Origin: Marinobacter sp.
Lineage (GTDB): Bacteria; Pseudomonadota; Gammaproteobacteria; Pseudomonadales; Oleiphilaceae
Direction of reading: 5' to 3'
Assembly (NCBI GenBank): GCA_014359475.1
Contig: JACIZI010000014.1
Span: forward strand, 1-64,000
Length of the DNA: 64,000 nucleotides
Under the pieces are notes generated by a model. The model saw only the letters and a list, made by a program, of their open reading frames with translations, had not been told where the DNA came from and did no database searches. The position numbers and the translations under genes are program-made. Within the stretch, counting starts at the first letter, position 1. Each line of letters begins with the position of its first letter. Positions 17,001 to 26,086 of the stretch are shown here, piece after piece.

Positions 17001-17304
17001 ACGGTTTTGGCTTGCCGTTTTCATCTTTGGGGCTTTGCGGGGACCGGTTGAAGTCCGCAGGCTTTTTGTTCGCCAAGCCAAGTAGCAAACCTTCCAGTAA
17101 GGAGCCGCACAACATAATAGTGGCCATAGGGGAATGGGAGAGACAACGCTGCGCTTCGGTAAAACGGTTTTCCAGGATAGGTATAAGCCCCGGATCTACC
17201 AAAGCGGGAGACAGGGATAAGGTCTCTATAGCCTGGGTGGTTTCGGCCTCCATTGTTGTTATCTGAAGGCCGTCCAGAGCGCGTTGTCTATCATCGCCGC
17301 TCAT
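14059..17304 (-). CDS. 1081-residue HEPN-like protein with long helical C-terminus
   Basis: A large soluble protein without a named function. Residues about 50-170 look like a HEPN-type helical domain: a helix TIMLCGSLLEGLLLGLAN, then LRNFRNYIHPYQQM, which contains an R-x6-H pattern of the sort used by HEPN ribonucleases. The remaining 900 residues are rich in Trp and helices. No P-loop is seen anywhere. The region around residues 330-480 and the C-terminal SSRGVHWVDPTAKPEKEL recall the conserved C-terminal part of large STAND-like defence proteins I have seen, but that is from memory. The ATG overlaps the pglX stop (TAATG), and the stop overlaps the AAA gene (ATGA). It could be an RNA-cleaving sensor-effector embedded in BREX. 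Its GC content is lower than that of pglX. Confidence 0.75.
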   Translation of the reverse strand: MSGDDRQRALDGLQITTMEAETTQAIETLSLSPALVDPGLIPILENRFTEAQRCLSHSPMATIMLCGSLLEGLLLGLANKKPADFNRSPQSPKDENGKPKPFKDWSLAQLIDVAHNIGILRLDVKNFGQHLRNFRNYIHPYQQMKEGFDPDRYTAEMSLTAVKAAIYNLASNVRPEKDELSDDWKNHPDATLLALVSLVGSWNEKKQADKEALSRILDMRYEDWIKVAREILHLPNSPLSLKDGVWVVTHRKELFKLLGSRILDPNLEVFKSLTTIVLKEQDPAFELPPEERYAASIHGKVPSYSPAIRSGIAEGLAILGCYPEACSNCTLGNADITAVLAIRNIFDSADWTLWGSLNGLLPTLSEAAPKEFLDAVETALRSSPCPFDELFAQEGVGITGSNHMTGLLWALEGIAWDEQYLVRVCDLLAELASHDPGGQWANRPANSLTDILLPWMPHTLASIEKRKVAVQTVIKEWPDIGWSLLLSLLPNQHQMTSGTHKPQWREIIPDDWEKGVTKHEYWLQTSSYAELAVSAAGLDIAKLSELIDHSDNLTRPAFDQVIETLSSDQVRSLPEDQRQILWRRLSKFTKKHRRFPEAEWSLPDELLKPLEAVMDKLAPTDPFLLYQELFSGRDFDLYEESGNWEEQRRKLDERRASAISEIIAKDGVDGAIRFAETVSSPRDVGAALADLSVPDIEKTLLPDFLDSENEKHLDLVGAFIWRRRHDEGWDWCDKVNRVGWGHKQTGQFLACLPFCRDAWERAVQWLDQHQEHYWIRASAFPYDTKEDLGFAIEKLLEYGRPHAAITCLERMLHSKSAIDPKRCVRALLGALKSSEPNHAMDSYHMVELIKHLQSDSAVSDDDLFRVEWAYLPLLNQLDGNKPVYLHRKLANEPDFFCEVIRLIYRSKKEGDKTEEPSEEQKAIATNAYRLISEWNRPPGQMDDESFDAEHFRSWVEKVKISCAESGHLEPALIHIGKVLLYVPQDEDGLWIHRAAADVLNSRDSEKMRRGFHSASFSSRGVHWVDPTAKPEKELAEQYRQKAEDVENANFHRLARTLRDLSEIYDREAERIISEHHKGDEA

Positions 17305-20300
17305 TAGACTTTCTCCCGTGCGGCTCTTTTTTCAGCAAGCGTCAGGTGGTGGTCGTTAATCCGCTCACCCTTAAAGAGGTGGTACCAGGGTGCAGATTCC
17401 ACATCCTTGCCACGGTCTTTGGTCCATTTGATGTTGGGTTTGTCGCGCAGGATGCCGGCGCTTTTCTTTTTGACGTCGCTTACGGTCATGAAGGGACGGA
17501 TGTTGAGGCGCACGCCGTCGTTGAGGTCCGGGTCCCAGCCGATAGGTTGTTGTTCAATGGGCTTCCAACGCACGAAGATATCGTAGGGGGCTTCACCTTC
17601 CAGGATCTGCTCCAGCTTTTTCTTCAGCGCTTCCGCAGCGGCGAGGCGTTCTTCGGCACCGTCAATGCCGTTGTTGATACTCTCTCTCTGGCGACCGATC
17701 CAATCCTGCCCAAGATAGTTGTAAACAAGCGTTTCCAAGTTCTTACGATTCAACTTGTGGTAATTGACCAGAACGGAGAAGCCATCCGGCAAGCCGTCCC
17801 AGATGTGCCAGATAAAGGGGCGGTTCTGGAAGAGTTTGCAGTGCTGAGTGAAGAACTTGTCGCGCAGCCAGGTTTCCAGTGTTTTGCCGGCGTGGTCGGC
17901 ACTCTTGAGAAGTTCTGCCAGAACATCGGTGGACCAGGCATCGCCATAGGCAGCGGCCAGCAGATTCAGCAGGCGGTCGGCAGCTGAGGCTTCACCACGT
18001 ACCGGGGGAATACAGACAATGCCGTCTTCATCGGCGAAGGGCAGCAATGCCTCGCAGCGCTTAACCCATTCACGCTGCTCATCGGCCAGCTCCATATCGG
18101 TATCTAATTCAGCGGGCCAGCGGTAGCCGAGCAGACGGGCAACGGCGACTTGCAGGACTGTGTCGTCCGTGCGGAGCGGGCCTACGATTGTCCACTTTTG
18201 TTCTTCATCCCATACAACCGAACCGCAGGGATGACCATGGAAGATCCACTGTGTAGCGTCGTCGGTGTAGGGGCTGGGCAGGCCGTTGGGGTATTTTTCT
18301 TCGGCAACTTTGGTCCAATGGTCAAGATCGAATTCAAATTTCTCGAAGTATCCGTTATCAATACTCAGCGATTGATTCGAGCTGCGTGCCGAGTTTCTCA
18401 TTTCCTCAGAAGTAGCAAATGCGGCAATTGCTGGAAGGTGGCTTTCGGTTTTGGGAACAAGTACTGGAATGAGACTGTGAAAATAATCTCCGCAGTAAAT
18501 AGCTGGTGATAACGAGCGTACCCGGTCTATAGCTATGCCATTGTTACCCCATGCTTCACGCCCTCGTAAAGCTCCCATTCGCAGTTCTCCGCTAATAATG
18601 CGGGAGTCGACCAAACTATCGCGGCCTGCGAATACGCCCTTGTTTTGGCTCGGCCCCTGTAGTTTCTTCCAATGCGGTGAGTGCTCGCGTTGATAAGAGT
18701 ATTCCCAAAATTGCCGCTTTAGCCTTGGATCATCACCAGTTGTGAGGCCCTGAAAGCAACCAGCATAATCGCGTACGTAGTTTGCAACAGAAGATTCTTC
18801 AAGTTTGATTGTTGAATCCGGATTCTCCAACTGCTTCGCCTGCTCCACGGCCTTAACTTCCGTCGCCAGCAATTGCGTGGCTTTCTCAGCCGCAGTCCGC
18901 GGCTCTGAAACATCCACGCCCCGAATCAGGTTGGTATGTTCTGCATCACCGAACAGCCCGCCGGATTCCTGAGCTTTATTCCCACGACTAAGGTTTATCA
19001 TTGCAACAAATGCCCCAGCCGCTGCCGACGAATCGAATCCACCCTCGCCCAAACGAGCAATTAAATGCCAGGTATCGTTCTTGAGCAGCTTTTCGCGGAA
19101 TTTCTTGTAGCTGGTGAGAAACAGCCAGTTCTGCGGCAGAACAATGCTTGAAGTACCGCCCTCGACACATAGCTCCAGGCAGCGATCAAGAAAGACGGTG
19201 GCCAGGTCATTTTTTGCCGCCGGATAGTGCCGCTCACAGAAGTCCCGCAACCGGTCGCTTTGCTTGCCCCGGGCCAGGTAGGGCACGTTGGTGATCACCC
19301 ATTGGTATTGATCGGCCAGAAGGGTCGCGGCCTTGGCCAGCCCCTGAGCGACTACGGCAGCCTCGTGTTGAGCTTCGCCTTGCTGCTCGGTTTCCAGGGC
19401 TTGTTTCAGGGTGGTGGACAGCTCCTCCCACTTCACCAGCTTGGCGGCGTCGGCTTTTGCGGGGTTGAGCAGGCTGCCCAGTACCGGCGCATCCCTGAAG
19501 GTGTCGTGCATCCAGTCCAGCGCAATGGTGAGATTGTGCTTGCCCAGGCCGAGTTGCTTCCACTCTTCCTTAGCGACGCTGACGGACAGGCCGGTACAGG
19601 CCAGGTGCAGCTCCGGTAATGGCCGGTAGCCCTCGGCACCTGGGTATTTCCAGGCGGTCAGGGCCAACGCGAAAGCGGCCAGCTCCACACAGCGCTGATC
19701 CAGCTCCAGGCCATGAATGTTCTCTCGTAACACCGCATCCACAGCGTCCTGAGCGGACAAATCGTCGCGCTCCATGCGCATGGGCACCAGCATCAGGAAG
19801 GCGGCCACCAGAAAGTGGCCGGAGCCGCAGCAGGGGTCCAGGGTTTTCAGGTCGGCCAGTTGTTCCGGCCAGGCATCGAAGGTGCCGGCAGCCGGTGTCC
19901 ATCTTGTGTTATCAGCCCCATCTTCCTGTTTTACAAAGCGTAGGTATTCCAACGGCACGCCGGGGATGGAAGCCTTCTCCCGTAGTTCTTCTTCGCTTTC
20001 GGCGTTCTTCAGGTCTTCCTCACTCAACTGCCGGGCCGCCCACCAGGCACCGAGGGAGTTGTCGAGCAGGAAGCTCACCATGTATGGCTCGGTGAAGAGC
20101 TGGGTTACGGCGGGGAGCTCCCGGGCGCCGATTTTGACCTCGGACTGGTTGACCTGTTCCTTCTTTTTGGCCTGCCAGAACTGGTAAACCCAGCCCAGGC
20201 TGTCGGAGGCGGTGAACACCTCCAGCGGCAGGCCGGCGACCTGGCGTTCCAGGGCCTGTTGGTGTTCCGGTGGCAGCGTGAGCTGGAAGACCGGGGAGTC

Positions 20301-20744
20301 CAGCCGGAAAATCTGCGGCAGCATACGGGCCGCATAGCGGGCGGCCAGTTCCCAGCCGTTGGCGGCGCCTTCGTCGGCGGCCAGGTCTTCGCACTCTTCC
20401 AGGGTGATGGCCACCGGTTCGTCCGGGTCCGGGTACATCAGCAGGTCGTTTTCCGCCAGGAAGCGGGCAAAGAGCATGCGGTGCCAGTGCTCGTAGGCGA
20501 CTTCTTCCACCAAGCGGTCCATGCTCTGGACCTTGCCGCCGTTCAGGGAGTCACCCAACTGTCGACCATGGGCGCGCAAGCGGCGGCGCAGCTCCCGCTC
20601 GGTCTCGCTCAGATGCGCGGCCGGTGTGGGGTCTGCCACACCCAGCTGGTCCAACGCGGCGCGGGCACCGGTTTCGGCCGTGTCGCGGGCGTTTTTAACG
20701 GCGCGTTCCAGTTGGTTTCTGAGTGTCTTGTCGAGTGGCTGCAT
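17304..20744 (-). CDS. pglX: BREX adenine-specific DNA methyltransferase PglX
   Basis: The modification enzyme of the BREX system, 1146 residues, within the usual 1100-1250. Motif I of N6-adenine methyltransferases is LDPCCGSGHFLVAAF (about residue 304), followed by the acidic HGLELDQRCVELAAFAL. Motif IV is TNVPYLARGK (about 487), with NVPY in place of the common NPPY. A target-recognition region follows. PglX methylates the host at an asymmetric site and thereby marks self DNA. The ATG is preceded by GGGGAAG at a good distance. There are 150 bases of intergenic DNA with inverted repeats upstream, so pglX may have its own promoter and could be expressed apart from brxABC. Confidence 0.95.
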   Translation of the reverse strand: MQPLDKTLRNQLERAVKNARDTAETGARAALDQLGVADPTPAAHLSETERELRRRLRAHGRQLGDSLNGGKVQSMDRLVEEVAYEHWHRMLFARFLAENDLLMYPDPDEPVAITLEECEDLAADEGAANGWELAARYAARMLPQIFRLDSPVFQLTLPPEHQQALERQVAGLPLEVFTASDSLGWVYQFWQAKKKEQVNQSEVKIGARELPAVTQLFTEPYMVSFLLDNSLGAWWAARQLSEEDLKNAESEEELREKASIPGVPLEYLRFVKQEDGADNTRWTPAAGTFDAWPEQLADLKTLDPCCGSGHFLVAAFLMLVPMRMERDDLSAQDAVDAVLRENIHGLELDQRCVELAAFALALTAWKYPGAEGYRPLPELHLACTGLSVSVAKEEWKQLGLGKHNLTIALDWMHDTFRDAPVLGSLLNPAKADAAKLVKWEELSTTLKQALETEQQGEAQHEAAVVAQGLAKAATLLADQYQWVITNVPYLARGKQSDRLRDFCERHYPAAKNDLATVFLDRCLELCVEGGTSSIVLPQNWLFLTSYKKFREKLLKNDTWHLIARLGEGGFDSSAAAGAFVAMINLSRGNKAQESGGLFGDAEHTNLIRGVDVSEPRTAAEKATQLLATEVKAVEQAKQLENPDSTIKLEESSVANYVRDYAGCFQGLTTGDDPRLKRQFWEYSYQREHSPHWKKLQGPSQNKGVFAGRDSLVDSRIISGELRMGALRGREAWGNNGIAIDRVRSLSPAIYCGDYFHSLIPVLVPKTESHLPAIAAFATSEEMRNSARSSNQSLSIDNGYFEKFEFDLDHWTKVAEEKYPNGLPSPYTDDATQWIFHGHPCGSVVWDEEQKWTIVGPLRTDDTVLQVAVARLLGYRWPAELDTDMELADEQREWVKRCEALLPFADEDGIVCIPPVRGEASAADRLLNLLAAAYGDAWSTDVLAELLKSADHAGKTLETWLRDKFFTQHCKLFQNRPFIWHIWDGLPDGFSVLVNYHKLNRKNLETLVYNYLGQDWIGRQRESINNGIDGAEERLAAAEALKKKLEQILEGEAPYDIFVRWKPIEQQPIGWDPDLNDGVRLNIRPFMTVSDVKKKSAGILRDKPNIKWTKDRGKDVESAPWYHLFKGERINDHHLTLAEKRAAREKV

Positions 20745-20820
20745 GTTCTTTTACTTCCCCAATCCTTAAAGTGATGCCACGGCTCCGGCTTTGGTGCCGT
20801 TAAAGCGCTTTTCCTGGCAC

Positions 20821-20890
20821 ATCGGTACGCACCGATATGCGCACTTTATCCATTAAACGCATAGTATGCGCATAGACATTTATCTATGCG
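20821..20890 (-). promoter_or_regulatory. Cluster of inverted repeats upstream of pglX
   Basis: The 150-base gap between the AlbA-type gene and pglX contains three inverted repeats in 70 bases. They are ATCGGT-ACGC-ACCGAT at 20821-20836; CGCATA-G-TATGCG at 20858-20870; and CGCATAGA with TCTATGCG at 20869-20876 and 20883-20890. The last two share the CGCATA half-site and touch each other. This looks like an operator for a DNA-binding regulator controlling the pglX part of the operon. I could not place a convincing promoter. Confidence 0.5.
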
Positions 20891-20894
20891 ACTT

Positions 20895-22616
20895 TCAATG
20901 CTCACGCGCATTGCTGTATTCATAGCGCGCCCAGCGCCGCTCCCCCACCTTCTGGAGGCCGGCGTTCTCCTGCATCAGCTCCTGCATCAGGCGCCGGGCC
21001 TGATTGCGGTCAAAGCGGGTAATTTGCCGGATGTCCTTGTTGCTCAGGCCCGGCTCGTTACGACGGGCACGCTCCATCAGAATGCTGAGTACGCGGGTTT
21101 TGGCGGCTTCCCAGTCAATGCGGCGTCGGGCTTCGCCCTGGCCGTCCTCGGCCAACCGATTGTAGAGCTCGGGCTGCATGCACCAGTAAGCGCCCCGCCC
21201 GGTGCCACCGTGTTCGATGTAACCGGCCGATTCCATTGTGGATAACTTTTCGCGCATCTCCGCTTCGCCACGCTGGCACAGGGTGGCTGCGGTGTTGGTG
21301 TCTATTTCCGGATGCTGGAGCAGGTATTGCAACAGCATCAGTTCATCCACGCCCAGGTTACGCCCGTGCTCGCTTTCCTCCGCCACAAACAGGCGGAAGG
21401 TGGCGTTCAGCTCCCGCTTGGGAAAGCTGACTTGCACCGAGTCACCAATCTCCCGGATCTGAGGCGGTTCTTTACCTTCCATCAGCAGGGCAGAGAACAT
21501 GCGGTTAATGCCCAGGTTGCTGCGGTTTACCAGGCGCAGCCGGGTAAGGGCTTCCACCAGTAAAGGGTTTCGGGCAGCGGGCTGGTGGTGAAGGATGTTG
21601 TTGGGGGTAATGCCGGCGATAAAGCCCCCGTTATTGCTGATTTCCAGCCGGTCAGCATACAGCTTGACCATCACCGGCCCGGCTATGCGCAAGTCCGCAT
21701 GGCAGAAGGCGTTCATCAGGGCTTCACGCACCGCAATTTCCGGCCAGGTGCAGTATTCGTAATGGAACATGCCCTGTTTGTAGGTGGTGATGGGGTTAAA
21801 GGGCACCAGCAGTTCTTCTATGCGCTGAACGGACAAAGGCAAAGCGCTGACCCGATCCTCCCGGATGCCGTAGTCGATATCCGAGGTCATTTGCAGGAAA
21901 GTCCAGTTGTGGCCGGGCAAGTGTTCCCGGATGGCCGCCTCGGTGCCGGCCAGCAGAATAGCGGCCCTGGTGAGTTTGCCCTGTTTGATCAGCCCGAGAG
22001 TGGACAGAAGTTCAGTGTTCGATAGCCTCAGCAAGTCTTCCGGCGCACGTTCCTTGCTGGCCTGGTTGCGCAGTGCTTCCAACGCTGTGGCGGACAGCAG
22101 TGAGTTATCCACAGGAGCGACGGCTTCTGCGGTGTAGTCCGTTTCGCCGGTTTCGACACTGATCTTCCGGCGCAGTGTGCCGGTCAGCGGAACGCAGTCT
22201 TTACTGACGCGGATAGTCCCTCGCCCTGCGGTGTCGGTGTACGGCGGCATACCGGGGTGAATCTGCATCAACAGCAACCGGCCGGTGCCTTCCGGTACGG
22301 CAAGCTCTTCGAATACCGGCATGATCTTCGGGTCGGTCTGGTCGTAGACGGCCTTTTTCAGCAGGTTTGAGTCGATTTCCGGTGGCACACCCAGAATGGC
22401 GCTACTTCGGCCCTGTATTCGGTCGGCCACGCCAAATACCACGGTACCGCCACCACCATTGGCCATGCACACGGCCATCTGAACCACGGTTTTTACCGCG
22501 TTGTCCCGACTTTTCAGATCCCACTGTTTGAAATCGAGGTCCTGGTCTTCCAGTTCGTCGGCTATGCAGTGGTCCAGCTCTGGCAACAGAGCCTCGATGT
22601 TGGCGGCGGTTCGCAT
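20895..22616 (-). CDS. AlbA_2/Schlafen-type ATP-binding protein within BREX
   Basis: A 573-residue protein with an N-terminal AlbA_2 (Schlafen-fold) nucleic-acid-binding domain at about residues 20-140: DLDFKQW, then MAVCMANGGGGTVVFGVAD. A HATPase_c_4-like region follows near residues 300-400 (LMNAFCHADLR, LEISNNGGF, RNPLLVEALTRL, NRSNLGINRMF) and a winged-helix C-terminus (KDIRQITRFDRNQARRLM). Proteins of this type are annotated as ATP-dependent transcription regulators or RecG-like. The start is 17 bases after the brxC stop, so it belongs to the brxABC unit. It may regulate the operon or act as an additional nucleic-acid sensor; the neighbouring inverted repeats are possible targets. Confidence 0.82.
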   Translation of the reverse strand: MRTAANIEALLPELDHCIADELEDQDLDFKQWDLKSRDNAVKTVVQMAVCMANGGGGTVVFGVADRIQGRSSAILGVPPEIDSNLLKKAVYDQTDPKIMPVFEELAVPEGTGRLLLMQIHPGMPPYTDTAGRGTIRVSKDCVPLTGTLRRKISVETGETDYTAEAVAPVDNSLLSATALEALRNQASKERAPEDLLRLSNTELLSTLGLIKQGKLTRAAILLAGTEAAIREHLPGHNWTFLQMTSDIDYGIREDRVSALPLSVQRIEELLVPFNPITTYKQGMFHYEYCTWPEIAVREALMNAFCHADLRIAGPVMVKLYADRLEISNNGGFIAGITPNNILHHQPAARNPLLVEALTRLRLVNRSNLGINRMFSALLMEGKEPPQIREIGDSVQVSFPKRELNATFRLFVAEESEHGRNLGVDELMLLQYLLQHPEIDTNTAATLCQRGEAEMREKLSTMESAGYIEHGGTGRGAYWCMQPELYNRLAEDGQGEARRRIDWEAAKTRVLSILMERARRNEPGLSNKDIRQITRFDRNQARRLMQELMQENAGLQKVGERRWARYEYSNAREH

Positions 22617-22633
22617 GATGTCTGTCGCGCTCT

Positions 22634-25600
22634 TTATTTGACGGAAATCGGACCTTTTTCCAGGGCCGTTTTAAGCTGATCTTTCACTTCTTCCGCCCAG
22701 GCATCAACGTCTGCCTCGGTTTTCAGCGTGCGGCGTGGTACCGATACAAACTGGATTTCCGGCTCGCACAACTCCGCTGCCGCGACTGCTACGTTGTCAA
22801 AACGGCTGGGTAGCGCGGCTACCCTGTCTGCGAACATGCCCAGTGAGCATTGGTCCAGGGTGTTCAGTACTTCATCGGTAGACTGAACGGCCACTTTCGG
22901 CTGATCAGCCAGGGTCAGCTTCTGTTCGGACAGTAACTGGTTACGCTGCTCTGGCTCCAGCTGCTTCCAGTTTGCGTCTGCCTCCAGGCGTTTCATGCCC
23001 TGTTCGTGCCGGGCCTGGTAGTCCTGATTCAGGGTGTTCAAGGCTTCGCGCAGGCTTTGGGTCAGGCTGGTGATCAACGGGTTGATCGGGTCCGGCTCTT
23101 CCAGCAGTTGGCGCTGTTGTTCGATGGTGTCTACCTGGGCACGGTACACCTCGGCATCGGCCAGAGCGGATGCGTGGTTTACCAGGCGTTTGAGAACCAT
23201 CCAGCTAGGCCAGCGCTGCTGGATTTGTTCTGCCAGTTTCTCCCAATGCTCAATGCTTTGAACGAGTTGTTCCCGGCAGTTATAAAGGGCCAGCAGTTGC
23301 TCGTTACCCGTTGTCAGGCGGATATCGTCAAGGAAGCGGGTGTCCGGGCGTTCGGGTTTGGGTGCTTCGCCACCGGCTTTATTGGCCAGGTCACTGACTT
23401 TCTGCAGGAACGATGGCACGTGCGCCAGTTCTTCGCCCTGCTTGGCGGATACACCCACTTTCTGGAGCACTTTGCGGATCTGGATACGCTGCGGTGTGGA
23501 GACATTGGCGGACTCCACTTTGAACATGGTTTTACCAATGCTCTTGCGCTCCAGTGCGGAAGGCTCGATGGGTTGCCCACGGTCGTCCTGGGCCCGGATG
23601 ATTCCGGCCACCAGCAGTACCTGAAGGCCGCCATCCACCGCATCCCGGGACCAGCCGAAATCTTTCCCTTCAAAGTGAGCGCGTATGTCTCCACCTTTTT
23701 TGCCACCGGCAATGAATCCCAGAACGGCTTTACAGACCGGATTCTTGCCAGGCTCACCATCGTCACCGACGGCTTTGAGAGCATCCGGTGCGCCTGTCTT
23801 CGCTTTTTCGTAGGCTTTTTGCCAACCGCTGTGGTCAGCAATATGGAAGTTGGGGTACAGGCGTTGCAGCGAGTTGTTTGCCGCTTCCAGCACCATTTCC
23901 TGCAAATTGTTACCGAGGATTTCATTGCCACCACCCTGGAAGACCCGGGCGCCGGAGAAGGCTTCGCTGAGCAATTCCCGGATTTTGCCTTCGGCGGTCT
24001 GTTTGGTGGTTTCCATGGCCGCTTTGGCTTCGGTGCCTTCCGGCGTGTTGGGGGAGCCACGCTTATCCAGAGTGGCGCTGGCCGCTTTGTAATCGATCAG
24101 GTGATGGCGCAGGTCATCCGCTGAACGCTTGGGGATAAACACAAAAACGGTAGGCGACTGGTTCCCGGCTTGCCGTGCATCGGCCCGAACGGAGTTTTCA
24201 TCACTGCTCCAGCCATCACGTACCCACACACAGATACGCTCGTTGGCATCCGCCGGTAGCTGGGCATCAAACACCGGGTAGATATCCCGGGTAACCTTCG
24301 CGTCGCCCTGCATCAGCGACAGTTTGCGCGCGACCTCACCGAACATGCGGCGGATGCGGTCGTCCCGTTCTGCGTGAATGCGATGGGCTTCATTGGAGAG
24401 CGCGGAACGCTGGCTGAGGAATTCGTCGGTCCAGGCGGAGCTCTCTTCAGTCTGGATGCGGTATTCCTCGCCCACTTTCATCAGCAATTCGCAATGATCC
24501 AGCAGGCCAGGCAGCTTGCTGCGCAGGCTGCTGCTACCACTGGACAGATCTTCTACCAGCAGATCTGCCAGTGAATCGACGTTCGCGCGAATGCCGATCT
24601 CATTGTTCTGGCCGCCCAGCTTGTTGATCAGAAACACCAGGCCGCAGGCGCGGGCCATCAGGCGCTGGTCTTCCGTGCCTTTTATCCAGCTCATGGTTTT
24701 TTCATGAACCTTGCGGGGCAGAATTCGGGCCTGCAGCAGTTTGTCTGCGGAATCGAAGTAAAGGTAATCCGCCGGTACCACATGGCCGAGTGGATCATCC
24801 AGATTGGTCTGGATGACTTTGTGAATCATGCTGAGCTGGTTACGCAGCTGACTGTCGGTGCCGGTCTGGTCCAGTATTCTCAGGGTGTTTTCCCAAAAGC
24901 GACGACGCACCGGCAAGATCGGGTAGTCCTGGGGGAAGTAAGGTAGGTCATCCTGCCGGTGGCCAATGGTTGTGCCCGCCAGGTGCCGGGAAATTTCGCC
25001 CAGGTTGGTTTGAAGAACCTGATCAATCGGCCCTTTGGCTTCGGGCTTTTTGGCGAGAATGACTTGCCGGATAACAGCATCGACATCGGCATCAGACAGC
25101 TCAACACGGATAGTGAAGCGCCCTTCGAGTTTCTTCAGATTGCTCGTGCCGGTTACCGCTGTCTGGCCAGTGCCAATGAAGAGCAGCTTGCCACCGAAGT
25201 TTTTACAGCAGGCCTCGACCGCTTCCTGCACTGCAATAGAGCGTTGGCTGTCTTCACCAATGAACTGCTGAACTTCGTCCAGTACGATCAGGGTAAGCGG
25301 GAATTTGCCATCTGTGGTCAATGCCTGGCGAATGGCCTTGAGCATGTCGTCGCTGGAAATGTCCTGAACGAATGGATACAGGTTGTTCAGGGTTTCCACG
25401 CAGGACGCCGGTGATGTAAACAGTGCCGGCTTTGCCTGTACCAGGGCTTCGTGCAGGCCTTCGGCCACGTAGAAGTTATCCAACTCTTCCTGCCAGTCGT
25501 AGCCGTTGGATTCGACACTCTGGCGTACCTGGTCGTAAATGCCTTCGTGCTTCAACCACATCACAAACCGGGCGACCGGGTACTGTTCCGGCAGCCCTGC

Positions 25601-26071
25601 CGATTTGAACAGAATACGCAGTAGCGCAAGCCGTACACTACCGTTCGCGCCGGAGCCCAGGGTTCCGGATGCCGCATGCAAGCCACCGTGGCGCTTGGCT
25701 TGTACGCTCAGCTCTTTGAGGTGTTCACTCACGCCTTGTGGCAGTTTGGCGATGCCCCGGGCAGTAGCGCCGTCTTCAAACTCTGCATCTACCCAAAGCG
25801 CCCTCAGCATCTTGACCAGATGGGATTTACCAGAACCGTAGAACCCGCTGACCCACACCGCCGGCTGTTGAGCCTGTTCGATGTTCTTCAGGTAGGTTTC
25901 CAGAATGTGGGACATGCCTTTTTCGTACTGGCCGTCACACACGAAAGTCTCCAGCTCGTAACGGAGTACCGCCAGGGCATGGCTTGTGGTTTCGTCGTTA
26001 ACACTGGCCACACCTTCGTTGACCAGTTTGCGGGTGGTCGGATCTTTCTGATAAATCTCACGATTCTTCAT
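22634..26071 (-). CDS. brxC: BREX ATPase BrxC
   Basis: A P-loop protein of 1145 residues and a core component of all BREX types (also called PglY in some). The opening MKNREIYQKDPTTRKLVNEG is typical, Walker A is SGFYGSGKSHLVKML (about residue 80), and Walker B is TLIVLDEVQQFIG (about 265). The C-terminal half is largely helical, with coiled-coil stretches near residues 920-1060. BrxC is thought to use ATP to assemble the BREX complex on DNA. I chose ATG 26071, which follows AAGAGG at 6 bases, over a TTG two codons upstream. The gap to brxB is 15 bases. Confidence 0.95.
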   Translation of the reverse strand: MKNREIYQKDPTTRKLVNEGVASVNDETTSHALAVLRYELETFVCDGQYEKGMSHILETYLKNIEQAQQPAVWVSGFYGSGKSHLVKMLRALWVDAEFEDGATARGIAKLPQGVSEHLKELSVQAKRHGGLHAASGTLGSGANGSVRLALLRILFKSAGLPEQYPVARFVMWLKHEGIYDQVRQSVESNGYDWQEELDNFYVAEGLHEALVQAKPALFTSPASCVETLNNLYPFVQDISSDDMLKAIRQALTTDGKFPLTLIVLDEVQQFIGEDSQRSIAVQEAVEACCKNFGGKLLFIGTGQTAVTGTSNLKKLEGRFTIRVELSDADVDAVIRQVILAKKPEAKGPIDQVLQTNLGEISRHLAGTTIGHRQDDLPYFPQDYPILPVRRRFWENTLRILDQTGTDSQLRNQLSMIHKVIQTNLDDPLGHVVPADYLYFDSADKLLQARILPRKVHEKTMSWIKGTEDQRLMARACGLVFLINKLGGQNNEIGIRANVDSLADLLVEDLSSGSSSLRSKLPGLLDHCELLMKVGEEYRIQTEESSAWTDEFLSQRSALSNEAHRIHAERDDRIRRMFGEVARKLSLMQGDAKVTRDIYPVFDAQLPADANERICVWVRDGWSSDENSVRADARQAGNQSPTVFVFIPKRSADDLRHHLIDYKAASATLDKRGSPNTPEGTEAKAAMETTKQTAEGKIRELLSEAFSGARVFQGGGNEILGNNLQEMVLEAANNSLQRLYPNFHIADHSGWQKAYEKAKTGAPDALKAVGDDGEPGKNPVCKAVLGFIAGGKKGGDIRAHFEGKDFGWSRDAVDGGLQVLLVAGIIRAQDDRGQPIEPSALERKSIGKTMFKVESANVSTPQRIQIRKVLQKVGVSAKQGEELAHVPSFLQKVSDLANKAGGEAPKPERPDTRFLDDIRLTTGNEQLLALYNCREQLVQSIEHWEKLAEQIQQRWPSWMVLKRLVNHASALADAEVYRAQVDTIEQQRQLLEEPDPINPLITSLTQSLREALNTLNQDYQARHEQGMKRLEADANWKQLEPEQRNQLLSEQKLTLADQPKVAVQSTDEVLNTLDQCSLGMFADRVAALPSRFDNVAVAAAELCEPEIQFVSVPRRTLKTEADVDAWAEEVKDQLKTALEKGPISVK

Positions 26072-26086
26072 GAACAACCTCTTTCC

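Noticed and set aside
17304-20744. PglX as an inactive methyltransferase because motif IV reads NVPY and not NPPY
   Set aside because: Variation at the second position of this motif is tolerated in some N6-adenine methyltransferases, and motif I is intact, so I do not claim inactivity.
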